The notes below the pieces were generated by a model. The model did not search any database. It worked only from the letters and a program-made list of their open reading frames with translations, and had not been told where the DNA came from. Positions 1 to 9,881 of a stretch of 64,000 nucleotides of DNA are shown here, in pieces (positions within the stretch are counted from its first letter, which is position 1; each line of letters opens with the position of its first letter). The translations under genes and the position numbers were made by a program. This stretch comes from Mycobacterium sp. 1100029.7 (GTDB lineage Bacteria; Actinomycetota; Actinomycetes; Mycobacteriales; Mycobacteriaceae). Location: NCBI RefSeq assembly GCF_001665235.1, contig NZ_LZSC01000029.1, forward strand, positions 1 through 64,000, in the 5' to 3' direction.

Positions 1-1458
1 CGGGCCAAGGTAGTTGGCGAGGGCGGCAACCTCGGCGTGACAGCCCTGGGCCGCGTCGAATTCGACCTTGCCGGCGGACGGATCAACACCGACGCGATGG
101 ACAACTCGGCGGGTGTGGACTGCTCGGATCACGAGGTCAACATCAAGATCCTGATCGACTCGCTGGTCACCGCCGGCAAGGTCGACGTCGAGGAGCGCGG
201 GCAGCTGCTGGAATCGATGACCGACGAGGTCGCGCGTCTGGTGCTCACCGACAACGAAGACCAGAACGACCTGATGGGCACCAGCCGCGCCAACGCCGCC
301 AGCCTGCTGCCCGTGCACGCGATGCAGATCAAGTATCTAGAAGAACGCGGCATCGACCGCGCTTTGGAGGCGCTGCCGTCGGAGAAAGAGATCGCGCGCC
401 GAACCGAGGCCGGTATCGGTCTGACCTCGCCGGAACTCTGCACGCTGATGGCCCACGTCAAGCTGCTCCTCAAAGAAGAGATGCTGACCACCGAGCTGCC
501 GGAGCAGGACGTCTTCAAATCCCGGCTGCCCCGGTACTTTCCGACGCCGCTGCGCGAGCGTTTCACGCCGGAGATCCGAACTCACCAGCTGCGCCGCGAG
601 ATCGTCACGACGATGCTGATCAACGACCTGGTGGACGCCGCCGGCATCAGCTACGCCTACCGGATCACACAGGACGTCGGCGTCGGGCCGATCGACGCGG
701 TGCGCACCTGGGTCGCCACCGACGCCATCTTCGGCATCGACCACATCTGGCGGGGCATCCGCGCCGCCGACATCCCGGTCGCGCTGTCGGACCGGATGAC
801 GCTGGACACCCGGCGGCTGATCGACCGCGCCGGGAGGTGGCTGCTCAACTACCGTCCGCAGCCGCTGGCCGTCGGCGCCGAGATCAACCGGTTCGCGGCC
901 AAGGTCAAGGAGTTGACGCCGCGGATGTCGGAATGGCTGCGCGGCGACGACAAGGCAATCGTCGAACAGGAAGCCGCGGAGTTCGCTTCGCAGGGCGCAC
1001 CCCAGGAGTTGGCCTACCTGGTCGCGGCCGGCCTGTATCGCTTCAGCCTGCTCGACATCATCGACATCGCCGACATCACCGAGACCGACACAGCCGACGT
1101 AGCCGACACGTATTTCGCGCTGATGGACCGGCTGGGCACCGACGGGCTGCTCACCGCGATATCCGATCTGCCCCGATACGACCGTTGGCATTCGTTGGCG
1201 CGCTTGGCAATCCGCGACGACATCTACGCCTCGCTGCGGTCGCTGTGTCTCGACGTGCTGGCCGCGGGGGAGCCGGACGAAAGTGGGGAAGAGAAGATCG
1301 CCGAGTGGGAGCACCTCAGTGCATCCCGGGTGGAGCGGGCACAGCGCACGCTCACCGAGATCTACGAAAGCGGCGCCAAGGATCTCGCGACGCTGTCGGT
1401 GGCCGCGCGTCAGATCCGTCGCATGACCCGCACCAGCGGACGGGCGGCGCCAGGATGA
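1..1458 (+). CDS. gdh: NAD-specific glutamate dehydrogenase, C-terminal part (5' end outside window)
   Basis: The frame is already open at base 1 and runs 485 codons to TGA, so only the C-terminal part of a very large protein is present. The family oxidises L-glutamate to 2-oxoglutarate and ammonia with NAD. The segment near residues 5-50 (VVGEGGNLG, then [19 protein letters not shown]) is the characteristic end of the dehydrogenase core of the 180-kDa class; the rest is the long helical C-terminal region. The GTG at 37 lies inside this core and is not the start. The stop overlaps the next start (ATGA). It corresponds to Rv2476c by sequence and order. Confidence 0.93.
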   Translation, partial: RAKVVGEGGNLGVTALGRVEFDLAGGRINTDAMDNSAGVDCSDHEVNIKILIDSLVTAGKVDVEERGQLLESMTDEVARLVLTDNEDQNDLMGTSRANAASLLPVHAMQIKYLEERGIDRALEALPSEKEIARRTEAGIGLTSPELCTLMAHVKLLLKEEMLTTELPEQDVFKSRLPRYFPTPLRERFTPEIRTHQLRREIVTTMLINDLVDAAGISYAYRITQDVGVGPIDAVRTWVATDAIFGIDHIWRGIRAADIPVALSDRMTLDTRRLIDRAGRWLLNYRPQPLAVGAEINRFAAKVKELTPRMSEWLRGDDKAIVEQEAAEFASQGAPQELAYLVAAGLYRFSLLDIIDIADITETDTADVADTYFALMDRLGTDGLLTAISDLPRYDRWHSLARLAIRDDIYASLRSLCLDVLAAGEPDESGEEKIAEWEHLSASRVERAQRTLTEIYESGAKDLATLSVAARQIRRMTRTSGRAAPG

Positions 1459-1868
1459 GCGTGGGATTCGTCGCGCAGGTGCCGGTGCGCTGGTCGGACA
1501 TCGACATGTACCAGCACGTCAACCACGCCACCATGGTCACGCTGTTGGAAGAGGCGCGGGTGCCGTTCCTCAAGCCGGCGTTCGAGACCGACATCCTGGA
1601 GATCGGGCTGCTGATCGCCGACGTGCGAGTCAGCTACAAGGGGCAGCTGCGACTGGCCGATTCGCCTCTGCAAGTGACCATTTGGACCAAACGGCTGCGG
1701 GCGGTCGACTTCACGCTGGGCTATGAGGTGCGTTCAGTGCTGGCCGACCCCGAGTCCAGGCCCGCCGTCATCGCCGAGTCGCAGCTGGCCGCATTCAATA
1801 TCGACGAGCAACGGCTGGTGCGGCTGGCACCACATCATCGGGAGTACTTGCAACGGTGGCTGCGGTAG
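1455..1868 (+). CDS. Acyl-CoA thioesterase, hotdog fold (Rv2475c-like)
   Basis: A 137-residue 4HBT-type hotdog protein expected to hydrolyse acyl-CoA thioesters. The N-terminal [17 protein letters not shown] stretch is the typical 4-hydroxybenzoyl-CoA thioesterase signature with its catalytic Asp, followed by the long helix ([10 protein letters not shown]) and the basic C-terminus. The start is ATG 1455, overlapping the gdh stop as ATGA, so the two are translationally coupled. A longer frame beginning at 837 runs through gdh in another phase and is not coding. The natural acyl substrate cannot be told from sequence. Confidence 0.88.
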   Translation: MSVGFVAQVPVRWSDIDMYQHVNHATMVTLLEEARVPFLKPAFETDILEIGLLIADVRVSYKGQLRLADSPLQVTIWTKRLRAVDFTLGYEVRSVLADPESRPAVIAESQLAAFNIDEQRLVRLAPHHREYLQRWLR

Positions 1869-2527
1869 CTGATCGCGGATTGTGGCTGGGCCCCGCATCG
1901 ACGGGCGCCCACCGCGCCGATCTGGCTGCGTTCGTCGAACACGCGATGCGCCTGGACGACGGCGCGGTCATCCGCCTGCACGCCCGGTCCTCGGGTTTGC
2001 TCAGCGCATGGATGGCAACGGGTTTCGACGTGCTGGCCAGCCGGGTGGTGGCCGGCAGGGTCCGGCCCGACGACATGACGGTATCCGCAGCAGGATTGGC
2101 CCGCGGGCTATCCGCGATGGACGAAACCGGTTATGTCGATCCGGGTTTCGCGATGGACTCGGCGTGGCGCACCGCACTGCCGCCGGAATCGGGCTTCACT
2201 CACCTCGACGACGTACCCGCCCAGGTGATGCTCGACCTCGCGCAGCGGGGTGCGCAGCTCGCCAAGGAGCACGGCAGCTCGCACGGGCCGCCGGCGTCGC
2301 TGCTGGATCAAGAGGTCATTCGGGTCAGCTCCGCCGACACCAGTGTGGGTCTGCCGATGCGTTGCGTGTTCGCTTTGACCGCAATGGGTTTCCTGCCGCC
2401 GTCGCCCGGGTCGGTCGCCGCGGACGAAATGATCAGGGTGAGGATAATGCCGTCCTGGCTGCGTCTCGACGCCAAGTTCGGCACCGTGTACCGCCGCCGC
2501 GCACACGCGGCGATGGTGTTGCGCTGA
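1856..2527 (+). CDS. Conserved mycobacterial hypothetical protein (Rv2474c-like)
   Basis: A 223-residue soluble protein with no domain I recognise, no signal peptide and no membrane segment. It starts at GTG 1856, overlapping the thioesterase gene by 13 nt, and is the third member of the gdh transcription unit. The order matches Rv2476c-Rv2475c-Rv2474c, which supports its being a real gene. Its stop at 2525-2527 is 4 nt from the convergent flavoprotein gene. Confidence 0.8.
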   Translation: MAAVADRGLWLGPASTGAHRADLAAFVEHAMRLDDGAVIRLHARSSGLLSAWMATGFDVLASRVVAGRVRPDDMTVSAAGLARGLSAMDETGYVDPGFAMDSAWRTALPPESGFTHLDDVPAQVMLDLAQRGAQLAKEHGSSHGPPASLLDQEVIRVSSADTSVGLPMRCVFALTAMGFLPPSPGSVAADEMIRVRIMPSWLRLDAKFGTVYRRRAHAAMVLR

Positions 2528-2531
2528 ACCG

Positions 2532-3569
2532 TCAGGTCCCGTAACGCAGCCAGAGCGGCAGAACGGAGTCGAGGTAGTCCATGAATTTCTTCAGCCCCAC
2601 CCGGTGCTGCCCGAATCCGTAAGGGTCTTTCGCGTACTCGGGAAAGGCAATGCCGAGCCCGAACAGTCCGGGAGCGATGATTCCGTTTTGCTGGTTGTAT
2701 TCCAGTGGGCCCCATTGCGGAGTCTCCGGTAATTTTCTGCGCTCGAATCCGACGGTATAGACGACGCGGTCGCACGCGTCGAGTTTCTCCTGGAATTCCG
2801 GGCCGGAAACCCAATATCTCTCGAGCCGGTCCGGATATTCCCCGTCGATGTTTTCGCGGGCCCATTCGGCGGCGCGCCCCTTGAGGCCGGTGTCGTCGAA
2901 CAGGATCCAGTCATCGAGGTATACGGCGTATTTGAGCGGGCTGCGATAGAAATTGATCACCTTCTCGACGGGGTGGCGCAGCAGGTGTGGCAGCGCGATC
3001 ATCGACGAGTGTGACGAGCCGAAGACCGCGACCGTCGCGCCTTCCAGCGGCTCGGCTGCCAGTTTCGCGGGATCCAGCGCGACCTCGACCGGAATCTCCT
3101 TGAGGTGCGGATGCGAGAGCCGCTTGGGCACGGCGCCGACGGCGAGGACCACATTCTCGGACACAACCTGCTCGTGCTCGGTGTCGATTTTCCATCGCCG
3201 CTGCTGCAACGTCAGCGACGTTGCCGTGGCCTGGAACACGTGCACCTGCTCGCGTAATTGCTCGGTGACCCAGGCCAGGGGATCGGCGACCAAAGCCAAT
3301 GCACATGTTTCCTGGGGATCGATCTCGTTCAACGGCGTCGGCGGCGCCTGCGAGAAGCGAAATGCGTCGGAGCCATTCAAGAAACTCAGAAATGTCGCGG
3401 CGATGGTGTTGCTGGACACCGGGCGCCATTTCTGGCCGAGGTCGCCGACGGCGAAGGCAGGGTCGATCCAGGCGATCTTCTCGGGAGGGATGCCCTGGTC
3501 GAGCAGTCGGCCCACCGCGGCAATTCCCGCGGGGCCGGCCCCGACGACCGTCCAGGCGTAGTTCGACAT
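2532..3569 (-). CDS. FAD/NAD(P)-binding oxidoreductase of unknown substrate
   Basis: A 345-residue flavoprotein. Residues 8-13 (GAGPAG) form an N-terminal Rossmann dinucleotide-binding loop, and residues around 185-195 (VAVFGSSHSS) look like a second nucleotide-binding loop. This is the two-dinucleotide-domain layout of pyridine-nucleotide oxidoreductases and N-hydroxylating monooxygenases. At its start codon lies an AT-rich CTATAT, 7 nt, ATG arrangement suggesting a leaderless transcript. In M. tuberculosis this position holds Rv2472/Rv2473, so the gene is an acquisition or replacement. Substrate unknown; the small size argues against a complete Baeyer-Villiger enzyme. Confidence 0.75.
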   Translation of the reverse strand: MSNYAWTVVGAGPAGIAAVGRLLDQGIPPEKIAWIDPAFAVGDLGQKWRPVSSNTIAATFLSFLNGSDAFRFSQAPPTPLNEIDPQETCALALVADPLAWVTEQLREQVHVFQATATSLTLQQRRWKIDTEHEQVVSENVVLAVGAVPKRLSHPHLKEIPVEVALDPAKLAAEPLEGATVAVFGSSHSSMIALPHLLRHPVEKVINFYRSPLKYAVYLDDWILFDDTGLKGRAAEWARENIDGEYPDRLERYWVSGPEFQEKLDACDRVVYTVGFERRKLPETPQWGPLEYNQQNGIIAPGLFGLGIAFPEYAKDPYGFGQHRVGLKKFMDYLDSVLPLWLRYGT

Positions 3570-3623
3570 GTATTAGATATAGAGGACCGAGCGGCAAAGC
3601 GCTGTGGTCGCGACGGCTTGACG

Positions 3624-5192
3624 CTAGGCCAGCCAGGCCACGGTGTCGGCCGGCAACTGCCCGTCGATCAATGGCGCGCTGGCGAAAATGAGCTCGCCGG
3701 CGGGTAACGGCATCGGACTCTTTCCGGTGTTCAGTGCGCATATCAGGCCGCCGGTGGTGCGCCGGAATACCAGCGTGTCATCCGTCACCGTCAGCCACTC
3801 CACCCCGTCGCCGCCGAATTCGGCTCGCGCCCTGCGCAGTTGGAGCGCGGTTCGGAAGAAGGCCAACGTCGAGTCGGGATCTGCCTCCTGCTTTTCCACC
3901 GTCAACGACGCCCAGTCGGCCGGCATCGGCAGCCAGGTGTCGACCGAGCTGGAGAACCCGAACGGGGGCGCCTCGCCGGACCAGGGCAACGGAACCCGGC
4001 ACTTGTCGCGGCCCCGCTCGGTGTGGCCGGAGCGTTCCCAGGTCGGGTCCTGCAATACCTCCTCGGGCAGGTCCAACACGTCGGGCAGGCCCAGCTCCTC
4101 GCCGTTGTAAATGAACACCGTGCCCGGCAGGGCGAGCATCACCAGCACCATGGCCCGCGCGCGGTGTAGCCCGACCTCGCCGCCGCCGTAGCGGGTGACC
4201 TCACGATCCACGTCGTGGTTGGACAGCGTCCAGGTCGGGACGGCGTCGTAAATGGCGGTGGCCTTCAACGAATTCTCGATCGCGTCGTGGATTTCGCCGG
4301 CGTCGAAGTCGATCTTGGTCAGGCGGAAGTTGAAGCCCAGATGCAGTTCGTCGGGCCGCAGATACTCGGCCCAGAGCAGGTTGTCCATCACCCACACCTC
4401 GCCGATGGTCACCGCGCCGGGATACTCCTCGACGACCTTGCGGATCTTGCGGTGGATGTCGTGCACGGCGGGGTTGTTGAAGCGCGGGTCGTCGTCGCTG
4501 TGCGACAACACCCTGACGCCTTCCTTGGCGTCGGGCAGGCCGGCCGGTTTGGCCATTCCGTGCGCGACGTCGATGCGAAACCCGTCGACCCCGCGGTCCA
4601 GCCAGAATCGCAGCGACGTCGCGAAGTCCTCGAACACCTCGGGGTTGTCCCAGTTCAGGTCCGGCTGCTCGGTGTCGAACAGGTGCAGGTAGTACTGGCC
4701 GGGATTGCCGTCCGGCTCGACGACCCGCGTCCAGGCGGAGCCGCCGAAGACCGACGTCCAGTTGTTCGGCGGCAGTTCCCCGTCGGACCCCCGGCCGTCG
4801 CGAAAGTGGTAGCGCTCCCGGGCGTCGGTGCCCGGCCCCGCGGCCAGCGCGGCCTGAAACCACGGGTGCGCAGAACTGGTGTGGTTGGGCACCACGTCCA
4901 TCGTGATCTTGATACCGCGTTCGTGCGCCGCCGCGATCAGCCGCTCGATGGCCGGCATGCCGCCGAACAGCGGGTCGATGTCGCGCGGATCGGCGACGTC
5001 GTATCCGTGATCGGCCATCGGCGAGACGGTCACCGGGCTGAGCCAGATCGCATCGATACCCAACCGCTCCAGATGATCCAGATGGGCCACTATCCCGTCG
5101 ATGTCGCCGACGCCGTCGCCGTTGCTGTCGGCGAAAGACCGTGGATAGACCTGGTAAAAAACGGCGTTCGACCACCAGGGCGCGGGGCTCAT
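3624..5192 (-). CDS. aglA: GH13 alpha-glucosidase
   Basis: A 522-residue glycoside hydrolase family 13 enzyme of the oligo-1,6-glucosidase/alpha-glucosidase group, releasing glucose from short alpha-glucosides. The four conserved regions are visible in order: DVVPNHTS, GFRIDVAHG (nucleophile Asp), IGEVWV (acid/base Glu) and LSNHDVDRE (transition-state Asp). The calcium-loop-like YPRSFADSNGDGVGD occurs near the N-terminus. ATG 5192 is chosen because MSPAPWWSNAVFYQ matches the family N-terminus and GGAGC lies upstream; the frame continues to 5573 only as an antisense read-through of glbO. It follows glbO by 25 nt and is probably co-transcribed. Equivalent to Rv2471. Confidence 0.93.
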   Translation of the reverse strand: MSPAPWWSNAVFYQVYPRSFADSNGDGVGDIDGIVAHLDHLERLGIDAIWLSPVTVSPMADHGYDVADPRDIDPLFGGMPAIERLIAAAHERGIKITMDVVPNHTSSAHPWFQAALAAGPGTDARERYHFRDGRGSDGELPPNNWTSVFGGSAWTRVVEPDGNPGQYYLHLFDTEQPDLNWDNPEVFEDFATSLRFWLDRGVDGFRIDVAHGMAKPAGLPDAKEGVRVLSHSDDDPRFNNPAVHDIHRKIRKVVEEYPGAVTIGEVWVMDNLLWAEYLRPDELHLGFNFRLTKIDFDAGEIHDAIENSLKATAIYDAVPTWTLSNHDVDREVTRYGGGEVGLHRARAMVLVMLALPGTVFIYNGEELGLPDVLDLPEEVLQDPTWERSGHTERGRDKCRVPLPWSGEAPPFGFSSSVDTWLPMPADWASLTVEKQEADPDSTLAFFRTALQLRRARAEFGGDGVEWLTVTDDTLVFRRTTGGLICALNTGKSPMPLPAGELIFASAPLIDGQLPADTVAWLA

Positions 5193-5217
5193 CGTGCTCC
5201 GTTCGGTTGCGAGGTAT

Positions 5218-5613
5218 CTAGAAGGGCGTATTGACCAGCGAGTGCGCAGCCATTTCCAAATAGTTGAGCAATTCCTGACGGTGCTCGTCGTCGAGAGTTT
5301 GTGAGTCGATCGACGCGACCGCGGTGTGCATGCACCGCAGCCACGCGTCGCGCTCGATCGGCGTGATCCGGAAGGGCACGTGACGCATCCGCAGCCGGGG
5401 ATGTCCGCGCTGGTCGGAGTAGGTGCGGGGGCCGCCCCAGTACTGCTCGAGGAACATCCGCAACCGCTCCTCGGCACCGTGGAGGTCATCCAGGGGATAC
5501 AGCTCCCGGAGAATCTCGTCCTCGGGGACCTGCGCGTAGAAGCGCGCCACGATCGTTGTGAAGGTCTCGGCACCGCCGACGGCGTCGTAAAAGGACTGTT
5601 GTACCTGATCCAT
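5218..5613 (-). CDS. glbO: Group II truncated haemoglobin (trHbO)
   Basis: A 131-residue truncated globin. The length and sequence fit mycobacterial trHbO, which binds O2 tightly and has been tied to NO/peroxide chemistry and to membrane respiration. The conserved FLEQYWGGP segment, the RxRH region and the Trp in the G helix ([10 protein letters not shown]) are characteristic. It starts at ATG 5613, divergent from the HNH gene, and is followed 25 nt later by aglA on the same strand. Rv2470 counterpart. Confidence 0.95.
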   Translation of the reverse strand: MDQVQQSFYDAVGGAETFTTIVARFYAQVPEDEILRELYPLDDLHGAEERLRMFLEQYWGGPRTYSDQRGHPRLRMRHVPFRITPIERDAWLRCMHTAVASIDSQTLDDEHRQELLNYLEMAAHSLVNTPF

Positions 5614-5757
5614 TACCGCCCATTGTGGTGCATCGGGCGGCCGGGAACGTCAAACAGGCCGGACTCACTCTTGCTGTTCACCGGTTCGACACGGCGTGCA
5701 CCAGCAATAAGGCGTGCGATTGGCGCCGAATCATGGTGGACTATCCGCGGAGGATCT

Positions 5758-6429
5758 ATGGCGCAGGGCAAGAGACGCCGCAGCCACCGAAGTTCCGGGG
5801 CCGCGGCAGGGTTAACCGGGCCCCCAACCGCGTCGTCCTTGCACAGCATTTCCCATCGGCCCATTCCGGGCGTCGACACCCACCCTCCGACCCGGCACGA
5901 GAGCGCGTCGATCTGGAGCCGGCGGCGGGTGCTGCTGCTGAATTCCACGTACGAACCGTTGACCGCGCTGCCGATGCGGCGCGCGATCGTGATGGTGATC
6001 TGCGGCAAGGCCGACGTGGTGCATGCCGACCCCGGCGGACCGGTCATCCACTCGGCGAGCGAGTCGATCGTGGTGCCGTCGGTGATCCAGCTGCGGACCT
6101 ACGTCCGGGTTCCCTACCGCGCTCGTGTTCCGATGACCCGCGCCGCGCTGATGCACCGCGACCGATTCTGCTGTGCCTACTGTGGCGCCAAGGCGGACAC
6201 CGTCGACCATGTGGTGCCCCGCAGTCGTGGGGGCGAGCATTCCTGGGAGAACTGCGTCGCCTGCTGCTCCACCTGTAACCACCGCAAGGGCGATCGGCTG
6301 CTCGCCGAACTCGGGTGGGCACTGCGCCGGGCGCCGCTGCCGCCGACCGGACAGCACTGGCGACTGCTGTCGACGGTCAAGGAAATGGATCCGTCCTGGG
6401 CACGGTATCTGGGCGAGGGAGCGGCCTGA
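5758..6429 (+). CDS. HNH endonuclease (Rv2469c-like)
   Basis: A 223-residue HNH nuclease. A zinc-ribbon/HNH core lies in the C-terminal half: CAYCG, then DHVVPRSRGGEHSWENCVACCSTCNHRKGDR, containing the catalytic His and two CxxC pairs. The N-terminal half (LLLNSTYEPLTALPMRRAI) is the usual partner domain in this actinobacterial family. ATG 5758 follows a strong GGAGG (5749-5753); the frame opens earlier but that part is antisense to glbO. It is chromosomal and conserved in Mycobacterium, so it is more likely a housekeeping nuclease than a mobile homing enzyme. Target unknown. Confidence 0.88.
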   Translation: MAQGKRRRSHRSSGAAAGLTGPPTASSLHSISHRPIPGVDTHPPTRHESASIWSRRRVLLLNSTYEPLTALPMRRAIVMVICGKADVVHADPGGPVIHSASESIVVPSVIQLRTYVRVPYRARVPMTRAALMHRDRFCCAYCGAKADTVDHVVPRSRGGEHSWENCVACCSTCNHRKGDRLLAELGWALRRAPLPPTGQHWRLLSTVKEMDPSWARYLGEGAA

Positions 6430-6487
6430 TCGCCGATCTGGTGTCCAAGGGCGCCGCCGGATCACTCGGTGCGATACGGTTTTCGTC

Positions 6488-6721
6488 GTGAGCGCTATGG
6501 AGATTCACCTAATCGTGGTTGGAATCCCGGTGCTGCTGGTGATCGTGCTGGCGGCGCTGATCTGGTCGCGCAAGGGTCCGCATCCCGCGACCTACAAGAT
6601 GTCCGAACCGTGGACACACCCGCCGATTCTGTGGGCGGCCACCGACGAGTTCGTCGGTCACCCGCACGGACATCACTCATCGGAGTTCTCAGTCGGAGGT
6701 GGCGCCAGTGGCACATGGTGA
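6488..6721 (+). CDS. ctaJ: Small membrane protein, probable aa3-type cytochrome oxidase subunit CtaJ
   Basis: A 77-residue protein with one N-terminal hydrophobic helix (residues ~6-24) followed by a His-rich tail (HPHGHH). This fits the small CtaJ subunit described in mycobacterial cytochrome bcc-aa3 supercomplexes, and the position beside the DUF5130 protein and pepN agrees with that of the M. smegmatis gene as I recall it. The start is GTG 6488, exactly 7 nt after TACGGT (6475-6480), suggesting a leaderless mRNA; ATG 6497 (MEIHL) is the alternative. The end overlaps the next gene by 14 nt. Identification is by family resemblance and context. Confidence 0.65.
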   Translation: MSAMEIHLIVVGIPVLLVIVLAALIWSRKGPHPATYKMSEPWTHPPILWAATDEFVGHPHGHHSSEFSVGGGASGTW

Positions 6722-7175
6722 GGTAGCGACCAGAGAGCCCGCCGGTCTGCCCGCGGGTTATGTGATCACGACCAGCGGACGGGTGTCCGGGGTGACCGAA
6801 CCCGGCGAGCTGTCGTCGCATTACCCGTTCCCGATCAAGGACCTCGTCGCCATCGACGACGCGCTCAAATACGGCTCACGCCAATCGATGACGCGATTCG
6901 CGATCTACCTCGGCGACCTGGGTAGCGACACCGCGGCCCGGGCTCGCGAGATCCTGGCCGACGTGCCCACGCCCAACAACGCGGTGCTGCTGGCCGTCTC
7001 GCCGGACCAGGCGGTCATCGAGGTGGTCTACGGCGCCGACGTCCGCGGGCGCGGCGCCGAATCGGCCGCCCCGCTGGGCGTGGCCGCCGCATCGTCGGCG
7101 TTCGAGCAGGGCCACCTGGTCGACGGCCTGGTCAGCGCGATCCGCGTGCTCAGCGCGGGAATCTCACCGGCCTAA
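6708..7175 (+). CDS. DUF5130 domain protein (Rv2468c-like)
   Basis: A 155-residue protein of the actinobacterial DUF5130 family, which resembles TPM-type domains; the [18 protein letters not shown] strand supports this. GTG 6708 is favoured because GGAGG at 6695-6699 sits 8 nt upstream; an in-frame GTG 6699 overlaps that site. The start lies inside the ctaJ-like gene, implying translational coupling. Its stop TAA overlaps the convergent pepN stop in a shared CTAA (7172-7175). Function unknown; co-location with an oxidase subunit is suggestive only. Confidence 0.78.
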   Translation: MAHGEVATREPAGLPAGYVITTSGRVSGVTEPGELSSHYPFPIKDLVAIDDALKYGSRQSMTRFAIYLGDLGSDTAARAREILADVPTPNNAVLLAVSPDQAVIEVVYGADVRGRGAESAAPLGVAAASSAFEQGHLVDGLVSAIRVLSAGISPA

Positions 7176-9763
7176 GCGCCGTCGAAGGTACGGGCCCGCA
7201 GGGCCCGCTTCACCCCGGCCTGGCCTTCGAGTACCAGCCGGCGCAACGGCGGCGGCACCTCGGACTCCGGGGCCGCGAGGAACTTGTCGGCGGCGGCGAT
7301 GCCGTCCTCGCTGATGTCCCACGACGGATACAGCCCGATCACCACGGTCTGCGCGACCTCGCTGGAGCGGCGCGCCCACACGCCGGGGATGGCCTGGAAG
7401 TAGCGCTCGGTGAACGGTCGGAGCAACTCGCCCTGACCCGGCACCCCGAAGCCCGCGACGATCGAACGGGCCGACGTGTTGGCCAAGGTGTCGTCTTCGA
7501 CCACGGTGGCGAACGCCTGCTCCTTGACCGCGAGTTGCGGACGCGCCGTGGCCGCCTGCGCGCCGTGACGCTTGCCGGTCGCCGTCGGGTCACGCTGCAC
7601 CTCGGCGTCGATGAACGGCGTCTCGACCCCGTCGGCGTCGACATCGCCGGCCGCGGCCAGGGCCGTGACGATGCGCCAGCGCAGATCGGCGTCGATCTCG
7701 AGCCCGGCCAGACCGAGCTCCGACGGGTCCTGGTCGAGCAGGTCGGCCAGCACCCCGATGTGGCGGCTGGACAGCACCGACGAGCACAGCGTGTTGACGA
7801 AGGCCAGTTGGTGATCCGACCCGGGTTGCGCCGCGCGGGCCAGCTCCAGCACCCGGTCGGCGAACTGCGGCCAGCCGTGCTCGCGGGCCCAGCCCGGTTC
7901 GGCGTAGGAGCCCAGCGCCGTCTGCGCCTGCAGCAGCAGCCGCTGGGCCACCCCGACTTCGGTCTCGGCCTGCACACCGCCGGTGACCAGGGCGACGAAG
8001 TCGCGGGCCCGCAGCTCGGCCTCACGGGTCATCTCCCAGGCCGCCGACCACACCAGCGAGCGGGGCAGTGGCTCCGCGATGTCGGCAATGCGCTCCAGCG
8101 AGGTGCGTAACGATTTCGGGTCCAGGCGCAACGAGCAGTAGGTCAGGTCGTCATCGTTGACCAGAATCAGCTTCCCGGACGAAACACCAACCAGCGCAGG
8201 GACTTCCGTCTCCGGCCCGTCGACGTCGAGCTCCTCGCGGTGCACTCGCACCAGCTTGCCCGCGTTGTCGTCGTCGTAGATCCCTACCGCCAGCCGGTGC
8301 ACCCGGGTCTCGCCCGCTCCCGGCGCGGCGCCGCTCTGCGCCACCACGAACCGGGTGAACTTCCCATCGGCGTCCACCTCGAACTCCGGACGCAGCGTGT
8401 TCAGACCGGTGGTCTTCAGCCACTGCTGGCCCCAGTTGGACAGATCCCGGCCGGACGCCTGCTCCAGGGCGGACAGCAGGTCGTCGAACGTGGCGTTGCC
8501 GAACGCGTGCGTGCGGAAGTAGTCGCGCAGCCCGGCCAGGAAGTGTTCCAGCCCGACGTAGGCGACAAGCTGCTTGAGCACCGACGCCCCCTTGGCGTAG
8601 GTGATGCCGTCGAAGTTCACCTCGACGGCGTGCAGGTCGGGGATGTCGGCCGCGATCGGGTGCGTCGAGGGCAACTGGTCCTGGCGATAGGCCCACGACT
8701 TCTCGACGGTGGCAAAGGTCGTCCACGCCGAGGTGTACTCGGTCGACTCCGCCTGGCACAGCACCGACGCGAAGGTGGCGAACGATTCGTTGAGCCACAG
8801 GTCATCCCACCAGGTCATGGTGACCAGGTCGCCGAACCACATGTGGGCCATCTCGTGCAGCACCGTCTCGGCGCGCCGCTCGTAGGAGGCGCGGGTGACC
8901 TTGCTGCGGAAGACGTAGTCCTCCAAGAAGGTCACCGCCCCGGCGTTTTCCATTGCGCCGGCGTTGAATTCGGGGACGAACAGCTGGTCGTATTTGCCGA
9001 ACGCGTACGGCAAGCCAAAGTTGCGGTGGTAGAAGCCAAATCCCTGCTTGGTCTCGGTGAACAGCCGCTCGGCGTCCATGTGCTGAGCCAACGAGGCCCG
9101 GCAGAAAATCCCCAGCGGGATGTCGCCATGCTCGTCGCTGTAGGAGTCGTTCCACTGCGTGTACGGTCCCGCGATCAACGCCACCAGATAGGTACTCATC
9201 CGTGGGGTGACCGCAAAGTTGTGTACGCCGGCCTTGTCCGTCTCCGAGACCGAGGTGGTGGCGCCGTTGGAGATCACCTTCCAGTGCTGCGGCGCTGTCA
9301 CTCGCAGGTCGAAGGTCGCCTTGAGATCGGGTTGGTCGAAGCAGGCGAACATCCGCTTGGCGTCGGCGGTTTCGAATTGGGAGTAGAGATAGGTTTCGTT
9401 GTCCACCGGGTCGACGAAGCGGTGCAAACCCTCGCCGGTGTTGGAGTAGCGGCAATCGGCGTCGACCACGACGACGTTGCGGTCGGCCAGTCCGCGCAGC
9501 GGGATGCCGGTGGACTCGTCGTACCCCGAGACGTCCAAGTCGCGACCGTTGAGGGTAGCGCTGCGGACGGTCTCGGCGGCGAGATCGATGACGGTGTCGG
9601 CGCCGGCCAAGGCGTCGAACACCACGGTGGTGGTGGACCGGAAGGTGCGGTCGCCGGGTCCGCCGGAGCCATCGGTGACATCAAGGCTGATCTGGTAGCT
9701 GTCGACGGTGACGAGGGCCGCGCGTTCGACGGCCTGGTCACGGGTCAGGTTAGGAAGGGCCAC
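7172..9763 (-). CDS. pepN: Aminopeptidase N (M1 zinc metallopeptidase)
   Basis: An 863-residue M1 family aminopeptidase that removes N-terminal residues from peptides in the cytoplasm. It carries the exopeptidase motif GAMENAG and the zinc site HEMAH followed 18 residues later by NESFA (HExxH-x18-E). The C-terminal half is the ERAP1-like helical domain. Length is normal for actinobacterial PepN. The start is GTG 9763; TAGGTT on the minus strand (9770-9775) ends 6 nt before it, so the transcript is probably leaderless. Equivalent to Rv2467. Confidence 0.96.
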   Translation of the reverse strand: MALPNLTRDQAVERAALVTVDSYQISLDVTDGSGGPGDRTFRSTTTVVFDALAGADTVIDLAAETVRSATLNGRDLDVSGYDESTGIPLRGLADRNVVVVDADCRYSNTGEGLHRFVDPVDNETYLYSQFETADAKRMFACFDQPDLKATFDLRVTAPQHWKVISNGATTSVSETDKAGVHNFAVTPRMSTYLVALIAGPYTQWNDSYSDEHGDIPLGIFCRASLAQHMDAERLFTETKQGFGFYHRNFGLPYAFGKYDQLFVPEFNAGAMENAGAVTFLEDYVFRSKVTRASYERRAETVLHEMAHMWFGDLVTMTWWDDLWLNESFATFASVLCQAESTEYTSAWTTFATVEKSWAYRQDQLPSTHPIAADIPDLHAVEVNFDGITYAKGASVLKQLVAYVGLEHFLAGLRDYFRTHAFGNATFDDLLSALEQASGRDLSNWGQQWLKTTGLNTLRPEFEVDADGKFTRFVVAQSGAAPGAGETRVHRLAVGIYDDDNAGKLVRVHREELDVDGPETEVPALVGVSSGKLILVNDDDLTYCSLRLDPKSLRTSLERIADIAEPLPRSLVWSAAWEMTREAELRARDFVALVTGGVQAETEVGVAQRLLLQAQTALGSYAEPGWAREHGWPQFADRVLELARAAQPGSDHQLAFVNTLCSSVLSSRHIGVLADLLDQDPSELGLAGLEIDADLRWRIVTALAAAGDVDADGVETPFIDAEVQRDPTATGKRHGAQAATARPQLAVKEQAFATVVEDDTLANTSARSIVAGFGVPGQGELLRPFTERYFQAIPGVWARRSSEVAQTVVIGLYPSWDISEDGIAAADKFLAAPESEVPPPLRRLVLEGQAGVKRALRARTFDGA

Positions 9764-9769
9764 CCGTCC

Positions 9770-9775
9770 AACCTA
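9770..9775 (-). promoter_or_regulatory. Probable -10 element of a leaderless pepN promoter
   Basis: TAGGTT read on the minus strand lies 6 nt before the GTG start of pepN. This spacing would put transcription initiation at or next to the start codon. No Shine-Dalgarno sequence precedes the start. Confidence 0.45.
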
Positions 9776-9881
9776 GTGGCGCGACCGACGCACAGCGCGG
9801 AACGGGAACAGGGGCGCGGCGACTACGGTTGTGACTGACGGTGTTTTGACCGTCCCTGAACTCACGGCGAGAGGACTGCGC

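Noticed and set aside
8240..9838. 532-residue plus-strand open frame opposite pepN
   Set aside because: Antisense shadow of a complete PepN with all motifs; no ribosome site.
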